This document shows, one piece after another, positions 17,647 to 26,027 of a stretch of 64,000 nt of DNA. A program made the position numbers and the translations under genes. The first letter of the stretch is position 1. Every line of letters begins with the position of its first letter. Source of the DNA: Pseudomonadota bacterium (GTDB taxonomy: Bacteria; Pseudomonadota; Gammaproteobacteria; Burkholderiales; Rhodocyclaceae); assembly GCA_018241665.1 (NCBI GenBank), contig JAFEDK010000019.1, positions 178,077 to 242,076 on the forward strand. Direction: 5' to 3'. The notes below the pieces were generated by a model that saw nothing but the letters and a program-made list of their open reading frames with translations, was not told the origin of the DNA and searched no databases.

Positions 17647-17781
17647 CGGGGCGAATTCATTCGCCCGCGGACTTCGGATCACCGACGGCGGGCATATTCA
17701 TTCGCCCTCGAACATCCCGCCCCCAACGCTCCTTAGCCTCCCGCCGGCTCATCTCTGCGGGCGAATGAATTCGCCCCTACA
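17647..17781. repeat. REP-like cluster of three arms
   Basis: A first arm (GGGGCGAATTCATTCGCCCG) is followed by a degenerate arm with GCATATTCATTCGCCC (about 17690-17705). A third arm in opposite orientation (GGGCGAATGAATTCGCCCC) follows at about 17760-17779. From 17782 to 17834 I see no further signal; the receptor promoter comes next. Confidence 0.9.
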
Positions 17782-17834
17782 TCCCCCGGTCGATCCACGA
17801 CCGCATTCCCCCAAATGGCAGGCAGCGAATACAG

Positions 17835-17864
17835 TTGCGAATGATAATAACTATCACTTACAAT
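17835..17864 (+). promoter_or_regulatory. Fur-box-overlapped promoter of the TonB receptor
   Basis: GCGAATGATAATAACTATC (17837-17855) matches the 19-bp Fur consensus at 15 of 19 positions by hand alignment. It overlaps a candidate promoter, TTGCGA (17835) and TACAAT (17859) with 18-base spacing. Iron-loaded Fur would block the promoter. The downstream gene is a siderophore-receptor type, as expected. Confidence 0.75.
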
Positions 17865-17992
17865 TCTTTCCTGAGTTTTACCGTTTTTGATAAAATCCGG
17901 GCTTTCAGCCAGCCAACGCGTCCTTGTCGTCCATCCGATACGCGCCCAGCCAGCCACGCCGGTTCTCTACTCAAGGCTTCGAAGGAAACGAC

Positions 17993-20104
17993 ATGGCACT
18001 GCAACGACGCCCGCTGGCGCTGGCAATCTCTCTCCTGTGCAGCTCCGGCGCATGGGCCCAGCAATCTACCGAAGCCGATGGCGGTCCGACCTTGTCCGCG
18101 GTCAAGGTCAGCGGCGGTCGTGAGCTGCCGCCGACCTACAACCCGCCCACCGCCACCAGCGCCACCAAGATCGACGCGCCGCTGCGCGACATCCCGCAGA
18201 CCGTCAATGTCGTCCCCCAGAGCCTGCTGCGCGACCAGGCCGTGCATTCGCTGCAGGATGTGCTCAAGTCGGTGCCCGGTGTCGGCCTGTCCACCGGCGA
18301 CGGCCAGCGTGACCAGGTGACGATCCGCGGCTTCTCGGCGATCGCCGACCAGTTCATCGACGGCCTGCGCGACGACGCGATGTACTTCCGCGACCTGTCC
18401 AACGTCGAGCAGGTGGAAGTCGTCAAAGGGCCGGCATCGGTGCTGTACGGGCGCGGCTCGTCGGGCGGCCTGATCAACCGCATCACCAAGAAGCCCGGCA
18501 TGGACCGCAGCGAAGTCAGCCTTCAGGTTGGCAGCTGGAACCAGCGCCGCGGCGAGGTGGATCTGGCCCGCAAGTTCGACGACAGCGGCGTGGCCTTTCG
18601 CGTCACCGGCGCCATCGAGCGCAGCGACAGCTACCGCGACATGCAGTTTCTGGAACGCGAGGCCTTCGCGCCGTCGCTGTCCTTCCAGCTCGGCAGCCAG
18701 ACCAGGCTGCTGATCCAGGCCGAATACCTGTCCGACCGCCGCCTGACCGACTTCGGCATTCCGGCCTACCAGGGCCGGCCGGTGAACGTACCCGCCAGCA
18801 CCTACTACGGCGCCGCCAACGCCCGCGACGCGGACTACACGCAGACCCGCGTGTCGGCCATCGGCTTCACGCTGGACCACCGCTTCGACGAAGCCTGGTC
18901 GGTACGCAACGCCTTCCGTTATTACGACTACACGCTGGACCGCAACAACACCCTGGTCGGCGCCGTCAATGAGAAGGCCCTGACCGCCTCCCTCAACCGC
19001 AGCAACGTGCGGCGCCAGGAAGACGGCTACTTCAACCAGACCGAACTGGTCCAGAAGACCACGCTGGCCGGCATGCCCCATCAGCTGCTGTACGGCGTCG
19101 AGGTCAGCCAGCAGACCAAGGACCAGCTGTTCCGCACCCAGAACAACATCGCCACGGTGTCGCTGTTCAACCCGGTGCTGCCGGTGCTGCCCTTCAACGT
19201 GAGCGCCGCACCGTCCACCAACAACGTCGGCATCATGTCGGTGAGCAGCGCCTACATCCAGGACCTGGCCACCCTGTCCCAGAACTGGAAGGCCCTCGCC
19301 GGCCTGCGCTACGACCGCTTCCAGCAGACGACCCGCGAGCGCCGGGCCGGCCAGTCCAACCTGGAGCGCACCGACAGCGCGCTGAGCCCGCGCGCCGGCC
19401 TGGTCTATCAGCCGACCCAGGACCGTTCCTACTACGCGTCCTGGAGCAAATCCTTCCAGCCGTCGGGCGAGAGCTTCCCGCTGGCCGCCAACAACGCCAG
19501 CATCGCGCCGGAGGAAACCACCAACCAGGAGATCGGCGCCAAGTTCGACTTCTTCAACGGCCTTGCGTCCGCCACCGCATCGGCTTTCCGGCTCGAGCGC
19601 ACCAACATCAAGACCACCGATCCGACCACCAACGTCCTGATGCCCCTCGGCGTGCAGCGCACCAACGGCATCGAGCTGAGCTTCTCCGGCGATCTGCCCC
19701 ACGGCTGGCAGCTGTGGTCCGGCTACGCCTGGCTGGATGCGCGCATGGTGTCGTCGATCGCCATGGACGCCGGCCAGGCGGTGCAGGGCAAGCGCCCGAC
19801 GCTGACGCCGGAACACAGCGCCAACCTGTGGCTGACCAAGGCCCTCGGCAGCGGCTTTGGCGCCGGCGCCGGCCTGAACTACGTCGGCGACCGCTTCGCC
19901 AACCCGGGCAACACCGTCACGCTGCCGTCCTACACGACCGTCGATGCGATGGCCTATTACCGCGTCAAGGGCCTCGACCTGCAGCTCAACCTGACCAACC
20001 TGTTCGACCGCAAGTACATCGTCGCCGGCCACGGCAGCAATGCCAACCTGAACCTGCCGGGCGCCCCGCGCGCCGTGCAGCTGACCGCCCGCTACGCCTT
20101 CTGA
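17993..20104 (+). CDS. TonB-dependent siderophore receptor
   Basis: This 703-residue outer-membrane transporter has a cleavable signal (RRPLALAISLL... ending GAWAQ). A plug domain follows, containing APLRDIPQTVNVVPQ, DVLKSVPGVGLSTGDGQRD and KGPASVLYGRGSSGGLIN. Then comes a 22-strand-type barrel ending GAPRAVQLTARYAF with terminal phenylalanine. This matches FhuE/FpvA-like ferric siderophore receptors. No extra N-terminal signalling domain is present, so no sigma/anti-sigma partner is expected. The start at 17993 has a GAAGGAAACGAC ribosome site. The ligand cannot be assigned. The PepSY gene follows ten bases later. Confidence 0.94.
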   Translation: MALQRRPLALAISLLCSSGAWAQQSTEADGGPTLSAVKVSGGRELPPTYNPPTATSATKIDAPLRDIPQTVNVVPQSLLRDQAVHSLQDVLKSVPGVGLSTGDGQRDQVTIRGFSAIADQFIDGLRDDAMYFRDLSNVEQVEVVKGPASVLYGRGSSGGLINRITKKPGMDRSEVSLQVGSWNQRRGEVDLARKFDDSGVAFRVTGAIERSDSYRDMQFLEREAFAPSLSFQLGSQTRLLIQAEYLSDRRLTDFGIPAYQGRPVNVPASTYYGAANARDADYTQTRVSAIGFTLDHRFDEAWSVRNAFRYYDYTLDRNNTLVGAVNEKALTASLNRSNVRRQEDGYFNQTELVQKTTLAGMPHQLLYGVEVSQQTKDQLFRTQNNIATVSLFNPVLPVLPFNVSAAPSTNNVGIMSVSSAYIQDLATLSQNWKALAGLRYDRFQQTTRERRAGQSNLERTDSALSPRAGLVYQPTQDRSYYASWSKSFQPSGESFPLAANNASIAPEETTNQEIGAKFDFFNGLASATASAFRLERTNIKTTDPTTNVLMPLGVQRTNGIELSFSGDLPHGWQLWSGYAWLDARMVSSIAMDAGQAVQGKRPTLTPEHSANLWLTKALGSGFGAGAGLNYVGDRFANPGNTVTLPSYTTVDAMAYYRVKGLDLQLNLTNLFDRKYIVAGHGSNANLNLPGAPRAVQLTARYAF

Positions 20105-20114
20105 GGACTGCCCG

Positions 20115-20813
20115 ATGCCTTCCAGCGACACCGCTGTCCTCGACGGCAAGCCTTCTGCCGCCACGCCACACGCCGCCGGAGCCCGCCCGCGGCGCCGCAG
20201 CCGGCGCGCGGTGTTCCTCGGCTGGCTGCGCAAGATCCATCTCTACGTCGGGCTGTGGGGTGCCGCGCTGGGGCTGCTGTTCGGCGCCACCGGCATCCTG
20301 CTCAACCACCGGGCAGTGCTCAAGATCCCGGTGGAGAAGACTGTACAGACGACGGTCCAGCTGCAGCTGCCGCGGGCTTTCGGCAGCCCCGACGAACTCG
20401 CCGGCTGGCTGCGTGATGAGCTGGGTTTCAGCGCGGGGCAGGTCACCCAGGTGAAGACCCAGCCAGCCCGCTCGGTGGTCTGGGCCGACCGGGACGTGGC
20501 CCAGCCGGAGCGCTGGAGCGTCGGCCTGCAGACGCCGACCCGCGGGGTCAGCGCCGAGTATTTCGTCGGCAACCGCTTCGTGAAGCTGGACCAGTCGGAC
20601 GCCACGCCGATCGGCACCCTCACGCGGCTGCACATGGCGGTCGGCGCCAGCGCCTTCTGGGTGCTGCTGTCCGACACCATCGCCGGAAGCCTGATCCTGC
20701 TGTCGATCACCGGCCTGCTGCTGTGGACGCAGTTCCACCCGCTGCGCACCACCGCCGTACTGACCAGCCTCGGCGCGCTTGCCGCCGCCAGCTGGTTCAT
20801 GTGGTCGGTGTGA
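20115..20813 (+). CDS. PepSY-associated membrane protein linked to siderophore uptake
   Basis: The 232-residue inner-membrane protein has a basic N-terminal region (RPRRRSRRAVFLGWLRKIH), a first membrane segment (YVGLWGAALGLLFGATGILL), a periplasmic domain, and two closely spaced helices near the C terminus (VLLSDTIAGSLILLSITGLLLW and the final ALAAASWFMW). This is the PepSY_TM arrangement often found beside TonB receptors. Such proteins are proposed to aid iron reduction or release from siderophores. It shares the receptor's Fur-controlled transcript by position. Confidence 0.82.
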   Translation: MPSSDTAVLDGKPSAATPHAAGARPRRRSRRAVFLGWLRKIHLYVGLWGAALGLLFGATGILLNHRAVLKIPVEKTVQTTVQLQLPRAFGSPDELAGWLRDELGFSAGQVTQVKTQPARSVVWADRDVAQPERWSVGLQTPTRGVSAEYFVGNRFVKLDQSDATPIGTLTRLHMAVGASAFWVLLSDTIAGSLILLSITGLLLWTQFHPLRTTAVLTSLGALAAASWFMWSV

Positions 20814-20870
20814 CACGGACCACCGGGGACGCCAGCCCAGTCCAGGTCACGACCTTGTGGGGGCTCCCGT

Positions 20871-20934
20871 TGGGGCGAATTCATTCGCCCACGGCTTTCG
20901 TTCAACCGACTGCGGGCGAATGAATTCGCCCCAA
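20871..20934. repeat. REP-like inverted pair
   Basis: The left arm (TTGGGGCGAATTCATTCGCC) and the right arm (GGGCGAATGAATTCGCCCC) lie between the convergent PepSY and ndpA genes. It could act as a bidirectional transcription barrier. Confidence 0.93.
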
Positions 20935-20941
20935 CGCCGCC

Positions 20942-21949
20942 TTACTCCTCCAGCAGCAGCTTCTTGAGGCTCTCCGGCACGTTGGTCAGCACCAGCGTGT
21001 TGCTGGCCTTGTCGTACTGCACCGCGCCAGAGCGCAGGCCGCTGCGCTCGAACTCCAGCTTCCAGTCTTCGGCGCTGGCCCGGAAGCGGATCAGGGGCTT
21101 CAGGGCGCGCTTGTCCGGCACGAAGCCACTGGCCAGGTCGAGGGCTTCGTCCTGCAGGGTTTCGCTGAGTTTCTGCGGCGCGTCGGGGAAGATCTGGCTC
21201 GCCACCGACTGCAGGTCGAGGGCCGCGCCGCTCTCGCCCATCTCCTCCAGCACCAGGTGGGCGCGTTCGAGCAGTTCGTCGCGCTCGCGGGTTTCCAGCT
21301 GCTGGGTGTCGGCAAAATGGCTCAGGGTCTCGACCAGCTTCTTGGTCTCCTTGAGCGCGATCACCACGTCGGTACAGCCGAGGAAGCGCTTGAACCAGCC
21401 GGCCAGGTCGCCGCGTCCCTTCAGGAAGGCGATGTAGCGCTCGGCGCCGTTCTGCCAGGCCGTGATGTCGATGCGCCCGGCCACCTGCAGCGCACCGAAG
21501 TCCAGGTGCGGGCTGTCGTGGATGCTCAGGCCGTCGCCGATCACCGTGCCGAGGGTCTCCTGCAGCAGGGCGACGTACAGGCAGTCGGCGCCGAAGATGG
21601 TGGCGCGGGCGATCAGCACGTAGCCGCCGTCGTCCACCTTGTCCTCGTCGAGGCGCTGCTGCAGGTGGGTCACCATCTCGCGGGACAGGGTCGCGAAATC
21701 CATGCTGCCGTCCACCGCGTGCTCGCGCACCAGGCGCGGCATCGGAAAGGCCCGCTCGTCCTTCTCGAACCAGCCGTAGCCCTTGCCCGGCCGCTCGGCG
21801 AAGTGCCGGCACAGCCGCTCCATCAGGCGCGCGGCGGGTTCGTCGACGGGATTGGAGGCCGGCCGCAGCTCGACCGTGGACGCGCCTTCGGCGGCCCGGA
21901 TCAGGCGATGGATGACGAGGTCGGCAATGGCCTGGGTGGACTCGGACAT
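20942..21949 (-). CDS. ndpA: Nucleoid-associated protein NdpA/YejK
   Basis: The 335-residue protein matches the YejK family in length and landmarks: IADLVIHRLIRA at the N terminus, VLIARATIFGADCLYVALLQE, RYIAFLKGRGDLAGWFKRFLGC and VETLSHFADTQQL. E. coli YejK is found in the spermidine nucleoid fraction; a biochemical function is not established. ATG 21949 gives the family start; the upstream in-frame stretch runs through a REP element. It ends eight bases from another REP pair. Confidence 0.9.
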   Translation of the reverse strand: MSESTQAIADLVIHRLIRAAEGASTVELRPASNPVDEPAARLMERLCRHFAERPGKGYGWFEKDERAFPMPRLVREHAVDGSMDFATLSREMVTHLQQRLDEDKVDDGGYVLIARATIFGADCLYVALLQETLGTVIGDGLSIHDSPHLDFGALQVAGRIDITAWQNGAERYIAFLKGRGDLAGWFKRFLGCTDVVIALKETKKLVETLSHFADTQQLETRERDELLERAHLVLEEMGESGAALDLQSVASQIFPDAPQKLSETLQDEALDLASGFVPDKRALKPLIRFRASAEDWKLEFERSGLRSGAVQYDKASNTLVLTNVPESLKKLLLEE

Positions 21950-22005
21950 GGAGGGCTCCGGAAACAGGGGAGCGAATTCTCTCACGCCGGGCAGAGGATC
22001 ACGGC

Positions 22006-22075
22006 CCGTGGGGGCGAATTCATTCGCCCTCGGCTGCCTGGATGAAATCCGCGGGCGAATGAATTCGCCCCCACG
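22006..22075. repeat. REP-like inverted pair
   Basis: Arms GTGGGGGCGAATTCATTCGC and GCGGGCGAATGAATTCGCCC flank a 25-30 base spacer. The pair lies between ndpA and the end of the dgkA group on the same strand. Confidence 0.95.
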
Positions 22076-22085
22076 GGGAAGAGGT

Positions 22086-22289
22086 TCAGAAACGCATCTT
22101 TCGGCGATTGCCGGGGAGCTGGCGCAACTGGTCACGACGCAGCTGGCCGACGGAAACAGGCTTGGCAGGCGCAGGGCTCTGCTGTGCCGCCAGCTCCGGC
22201 GGGATGTTGGCACCCACGCCACGCGGGCAGAAGCCGGTAGTGGCGCAGGTGCAATTGACGCAGGGCTTCTTGCCGGACGCATTATTCAT
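22086..22289 (-). CDS. Small cysteine-rich hypothetical protein
   Basis: The 67-residue protein has an N-terminal cysteine group, KPCVNCTCATTGFCPRG (C-X2-C-X-C-X5-C), and a basic C terminus (GQLRRDQLRQLPGNRRK). Four closely spaced cysteines suggest zinc or iron-sulfur binding, but no known family was recognised. It begins 15 bases after dgkA, with AGGA upstream of its ATG, so it is likely co-transcribed with dgkA. Confidence 0.7.
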   Translation of the reverse strand: MNNASGKKPCVNCTCATTGFCPRGVGANIPPELAAQQSPAPAKPVSVGQLRRDQLRQLPGNRRKMRF

Positions 22290-22304
22290 GAGGGTATTTC
22301 CTGC

Positions 22305-22676
22305 TTAGCCGAACAGCACCAGCCCCCACACTGCAAGCACATTCAGCAGCGCCACGAAAACCGCCGCACTACCGATGTCCTTGGCACGCTTGGCCAGATG
22401 GTGATGTTCGAGGGAGATGCGGTCCACCGTCGCCTCGAGGCCGGAATTGATCAGCTCGACGATGATCACCAGCAGCACGCTGGCGATCATCAGCGCCTTG
22501 CCAATACCGCTGGCGGGCAGGAACAGGGCCAGCGGGATCAGCACGACGGCCAGCCAGACTTCCTGGCGGAAGGCGTCCTCGTTGCGGTAGGCCGCGCCGA
22601 GCCCGGCCATCGAATAGTGGAAGGCGTTCCACACGCGGGTCAGGCCGGTCTTGCCTTTGAAGGGGCTTTCTTCCAT
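22305..22676 (-). CDS. dgkA: Diacylglycerol kinase (prokaryotic, DgkA)
   Basis: This small integral-membrane kinase recycles diacylglycerol to phosphatidate. The 123-residue protein has RVWNAFHYSMAGLGAAYRNEDAFRQE, three membrane segments and the active-site block VELINSGLEATVDRIS containing the catalytic glutamate and asparagine. ATG 22676 fits E. coli length; a TTG six codons upstream (22694) is possible. A hydrolase gene ends its reading 20 bases upstream on the same strand. Confidence 0.94.
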   Translation of the reverse strand: MEESPFKGKTGLTRVWNAFHYSMAGLGAAYRNEDAFRQEVWLAVVLIPLALFLPASGIGKALMIASVLLVIIVELINSGLEATVDRISLEHHHLAKRAKDIGSAAVFVALLNVLAVWGLVLFG

Positions 22677-22696
22677 GGCGGGCAAAATGTCCAAGC

Positions 22697-23494
22697 CTAG
22701 CGGCTGCCAGTGACAGGCAGGTTATCAAGGCCGGTGATGAAGCCACGGACTTCGGCGGCAAAGGTTTCCGGTTCCTCGAAAGGCGCCATGTGTCCGGCGT
22801 CGAGCTCCCGGTACGTGGCCAGCGGCAGGCGCTCGGCCATGCGGCGCACCACCTGCGGCGTGGATACGGTGTCGTGCGTGCCGGCCAGCACCAGCGCCGG
22901 CATGCCCAGCGTCGGCAATGCCGCCCGCTGGTCGAAACGGACCAGCGCATGCATCGCCGCCCGGTAGCTGTCGGGCGGGATCTGCGCCATCAGGTCAACC
23001 GCATCATGGACGACCTCGGGCTCGCTACCAGGGCCGACCATCGTCGGAATCACCTCGATGGCGAGCTCGCGCATGCTGGCCCCATCGTCCAGCGCCCCCA
23101 GGCGGCGGTCGAGAAAGGTCTTTTGCAGGGCGCCCGACGCGGCCCCGAAGGCCGGCGTGCAGCAGACCAGCACCAGGCCGGCAACCCGTTCCGGAAAACG
23201 CACCGCGGTCTGCAGCGCAATCATGCCGCCCATGCTGTGGCCGACCAGCACCACGCTGTCGAGGCCGGCCGCATCGAGCAGATCCACCACCGCGCCGGCC
23301 AACGTGTCGAAGCTCAAGGGCTCAAGCGGCGCGCTGAAGCCATAACCCGGCATGTCCCAGGCCAAGCCTCGCCAACCCGGCGGCGTCATCCGCGGCAGGA
23401 TATCGAGGGCGCCAGCCGCGCCGCCGCTGACCCCGTGCAGGAAAAGCAGCCCGCTGGGCCCGCTGCCGGTCTCGATCCAGCGCGGCGCGTCCAT
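22697..23494 (-). CDS. Alpha/beta hydrolase
   Basis: The 265-residue alpha/beta-hydrolase has an oxyanion motif LFLHGVSGGAAG, the nucleophile elbow VGHSMGGM (serine near residue 96), a late acid in GTHDTVSTP and the histidine in LDAGHMAPFE. The whole catalytic triad is therefore present. The fold resembles carboxylester or C-C bond hydrolases of aromatic degradation, but substrate cannot be predicted. It lies four bases after a flavin reductase gene, and this pairing is consistent with an oxygenase-associated pathway. Confidence 0.85.
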   Translation of the reverse strand: MDAPRWIETGSGPSGLLFLHGVSGGAAGALDILPRMTPPGWRGLAWDMPGYGFSAPLEPLSFDTLAGAVVDLLDAAGLDSVVLVGHSMGGMIALQTAVRFPERVAGLVLVCCTPAFGAASGALQKTFLDRRLGALDDGASMRELAIEVIPTMVGPGSEPEVVHDAVDLMAQIPPDSYRAAMHALVRFDQRAALPTLGMPALVLAGTHDTVSTPQVVRRMAERLPLATYRELDAGHMAPFEEPETFAAEVRGFITGLDNLPVTGSR

Positions 23495-23497
23495 CGA

Positions 23498-23989
23498 TCA
23501 GGCCAGGCGGCGGTAGGCGCCACCCTGGAAGACCAGCGGCGTCTTGTCGATCTGCCGGTCGAAGCGTGCCACCTCGCCGATGAAGACCACATGGTCGCCG
23601 CCTTCGTGGCGGGAGAACTGGCGACATTCGAACCAGGCCACGCAGCCCGGCAGCAGCGGCACGCCGTCCAGGCCTTCGGTGAAGGGCAGCCCGGCGAACT
23701 TGTCATCGCTGCGGCTGGCGAAGCGCTGGGAAATATCCTGCTGATCATCGGCAAGGATGTTGATCGCGTACACTGCGGCGTTTTCGAAGATGGGCACGCT
23801 CGGCAGGTGCTTCGACAGGCTCCACACGACCAGCGGCGGCGTCAGGGACACCGAGTTGAAGGAGCTCACGGTGAGGCCGATGGGTTCGCCACTCGGCGCG
23901 CGGGCGGTAATCACCGTCACGCCGGTGGGAAACATGCCCAGCGTGTCGCGAAAGGCGCGTACCGCCGGATCGTTCTTGGGAGAGGTCAT
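23498..23989 (-). CDS. Flavin reductase-like (FMN-binding split barrel) protein
   Basis: The 163-residue protein has the flavin reductase domain: RDTLGMFPTGVTVIT, GLTVSSFNSVSLTPPLV and SRHEGGDHVVFIGEV. Such enzymes reduce free FMN/FAD with NAD(P)H to supply two-component monooxygenases. No monooxygenase gene is adjacent; the downstream gene is a hydrolase. It is divergent from mutY with about 100 bases between starts. Confidence 0.9.
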   Translation of the reverse strand: MTSPKNDPAVRAFRDTLGMFPTGVTVITARAPSGEPIGLTVSSFNSVSLTPPLVVWSLSKHLPSVPIFENAAVYAINILADDQQDISQRFASRSDDKFAGLPFTEGLDGVPLLPGCVAWFECRQFSRHEGGDHVVFIGEVARFDRQIDKTPLVFQGGAYRRLA

Positions 23990-24090
23990 ATGAAATCGGG
24001 TTGTCCGCGCGCCATCACGGCGGACAGGAATCCAGTTGGGGGGGCTGAAATTATCGCCGCCCAGCGGGTCAGCGTCGAGAGGTAACGAAA

Positions 24091-25146
24091 TTGAGTACGT
24101 TTGCAGAAACCCTGATCGCCTGGCAGCGCCAGCACGGCCGCCACGACCTGCCCTGGCAGACCAGCGAAGCCTACCGGGTGTGGCTGTCGGAAATCATGCT
24201 GCAGCAGACCCAGGTGGAAACCGTCATACCCTATTACACGCGCTTCCTGGAGCGCTTTCCCGATCTGCCCAGCCTCGCCACTGCGCCGGTTGAGGACGTG
24301 CTGACCCTGTGGAGCGGCCTCGGCTACTACGCCCGCGCGCGCAACCTGCACAAGTGCGCGCAGGCCCTGATGGCCCGCCACGGCGGCGTGTTTCCGGCCG
24401 ATCCGGCCCAGCTCGCCGAGCTGCCGGGCATCGGACGCTCGACGGCGGCGGCGATCAGCGCCTTCGCCTACGGCACCCGGGCGGCGATCCTCGACGGCAA
24501 CGTGAAGCGGGTGCTGACCCGCGCCTTCGGCATCGACGGTTTTCCCGGCACCAAAACCGTGGAAAACCGCCTGTGGGAACTGGCGGAAAGCCTGCTGCCG
24601 GAACGGGAGGTGGGCGTGTATACCCAGGCCCAGATGGACCTCGGCGCCACCATCTGCACCCGCAGCCGCCCCGCCTGCGCCCGCTGCCCGCTGGCCGAAA
24701 GCTGCGTGGCGCTGCGCGACGGCCGTGTCGCCGAGCTGCCGACCCCACGCCCGCGCAAGGAAAGCCCCCAGCGCAGCGGCCGCTTCGCCGCCATCCTCGC
24801 CAATGGTGCCGTGCTGCTGGAACGCCGGCCGCCGAGCGGCATCTGGGGCGGCCTGCTGAGCCTGCCGGAACTGCCGGAAGACGCCGACAGCACGGAATGG
24901 GTCGCCCACCACTACGGCCTGGACGTCCGCAAGCGCACGCCGCTGACGCCCTTCCGCCACGTGTTTACCCATTTCACGCTGACCCTGCAGCCCGAAGCAC
25001 TCGAAGTCACCCCGCCCGCCCCGGCCGTCGCCGAAGGCGGCCACCTGTGGCAGCCCCTCGACCGCCTCACCGACGCCGCCCTGCCGGCGCCGATCCGCAA
25101 ACTGCTCGAACAGCTGGTGCAGGACGACCTGTTCAGCCGACACTGA
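24091..25146 (+). CDS. mutY: Adenine DNA glycosylase MutY
   Basis: MutY removes adenine mispaired with 8-oxoguanine. The 351-residue protein has RHDLPWQ, EIMLQQTQVETVIPYY with the catalytic glutamate, the helix-hairpin-helix LPGIGRSTAAAIS, the catalytic aspartate in AILDGNVKRVL, and a [4Fe-4S] loop CTRSRPACARCPLAESC. A NUDIX-like C-terminal domain (RFAAILANGAVLLERRP) reads the oxidised guanine. The start is the family's usual N terminus. A REP pair follows the stop. Confidence 0.96.
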   Translation: MSTFAETLIAWQRQHGRHDLPWQTSEAYRVWLSEIMLQQTQVETVIPYYTRFLERFPDLPSLATAPVEDVLTLWSGLGYYARARNLHKCAQALMARHGGVFPADPAQLAELPGIGRSTAAAISAFAYGTRAAILDGNVKRVLTRAFGIDGFPGTKTVENRLWELAESLLPEREVGVYTQAQMDLGATICTRSRPACARCPLAESCVALRDGRVAELPTPRPRKESPQRSGRFAAILANGAVLLERRPPSGIWGGLLSLPELPEDADSTEWVAHHYGLDVRKRTPLTPFRHVFTHFTLTLQPEALEVTPPAPAVAEGGHLWQPLDRLTDAALPAPIRKLLEQLVQDDLFSRH

Positions 25147-25190
25147 CCCGGAGCCGGAGCGGTAGCTCTACTCCTGTGGGGGCTGGCTGC

Positions 25191-25260
25191 TGTGGGGGCG
25201 AATTTATTCGCCCGCAGTGGTCAATCCACGCACAGAGGGCGAATGAATTCGCCCCCACAG
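25191..25260. repeat. REP-like inverted pair with duplicated left flank
   Basis: The left arm reads GTGGGGGCGAATTTATTCGC, with one substitution that weakens the internal hairpin. The right arm is canonical. A partial extra copy of the head (CTGTGGGGGCTGG) precedes it at about 25173-25188. It lies between convergent mutY and the LON-like gene. Confidence 0.93.
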
Positions 25261-25338
25261 GCGCAGATCCCTCCCACCACAGCCCTCCCATAGCAGAACC
25301 GCACCCAGGCGTGCCCCCGGAGCCGACCTCTCCGGACC

Positions 25339-25941
25339 TCAGGAGCAGCCGTCGATCAGCTGGTGCTGCTGCAGGTAGGCGTGGATGATCTCCAGACGGG
25401 AGATCGAGTCGTTCAGTTCGAGCAGGCGCTGGCGGGCCTTCACCGGGATGGGGAGAATCTCGGCGAGGCGGTAGCCGACCCAGCTGGCATCGTCGAAGCG
25501 GTGCGGCGGCGGGAACATCTCATCGCCGGCGTCGGCCACGATGGCCCGCAACAACGGCAGCAGGCCGTGCAAGTCGTCCGGCACCGCCTCCACCGCCGGC
25601 TCGGCAACGACCTCCACATGGGCCGTCTGCAGGCGGTCGGAATGGATGTCCCGCGACACGATGCGGAAACGCTCCCCGCCCCGGCAGGTGATGAACAACA
25701 GGCCGGGCTGGGACATGTCCCAGTCGGCAATGCGCGCCACGGTGCCGGTCTCGAAGGGGACCGCCGGATTACCGACCTCGCCGCCCTCCTGGATCAGGCA
25801 CACCCCGAAAGGCGCATTGGCCCGCATGCAGCGGGCCGCCATGTCGAGATAGCGGGCTTCGAACAGCTTGAGGGACAGCACCCCGTCGGGAAACAGCACC
25901 GTATGCAGGGGGAAGAGAGGAATCTCGACGGTGTCATGCAT
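25339..25941 (-). CDS. LON peptidase N-terminal (substrate-binding) domain protein
   Basis: The 200-residue stand-alone LON-SB domain protein begins EIPLFPLHTVLFPDGVLSLK and has the FEARYLDM and FGVCLI blocks. It lacks the AAA+ and protease domains of Lon, so it cannot be a protease itself. Such proteins are proposed to bind peptides or serve as adaptors. Its C-terminal half is helical (ARQRLLELNDSISRLEI). Confidence 0.9.
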   Translation of the reverse strand: MHDTVEIPLFPLHTVLFPDGVLSLKLFEARYLDMAARCMRANAPFGVCLIQEGGEVGNPAVPFETGTVARIADWDMSQPGLLFITCRGGERFRIVSRDIHSDRLQTAHVEVVAEPAVEAVPDDLHGLLPLLRAIVADAGDEMFPPPHRFDDASWVGYRLAEILPIPVKARQRLLELNDSISRLEIIHAYLQQHQLIDGCS

Positions 25942-25960
25942 GGTGTGTCATGTCTCCCCG

Positions 25961-26027
25961 TGAGGGCGAATTCATTCGCCCTTGATCGGTTCTGCGGTGA
26001 TCCGCGGGCGGATGAATTCGCCCCTAC
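25961..26027. repeat. REP-like inverted pair whose edge carries the ubiX stop codon
   Basis: The left arm is GAGGGCGAATTCATTCGCCC and the right arm is GCGGGCGGATGAATTCGCCC, with one substitution. Read on the minus strand, the final TAG of the right edge (26024-26026) is the ubiX stop codon. Confidence 0.93.

Noticed and set aside
17858-20233. 791-codon open frame on the minus strand opposite the TonB receptor
   Set aside because: The plus-strand frame has a clear signal peptide, plug and barrel. The minus frame is low-complexity Gly/Ala/Val/Arg sequence typical of GC-rich antisense frames.
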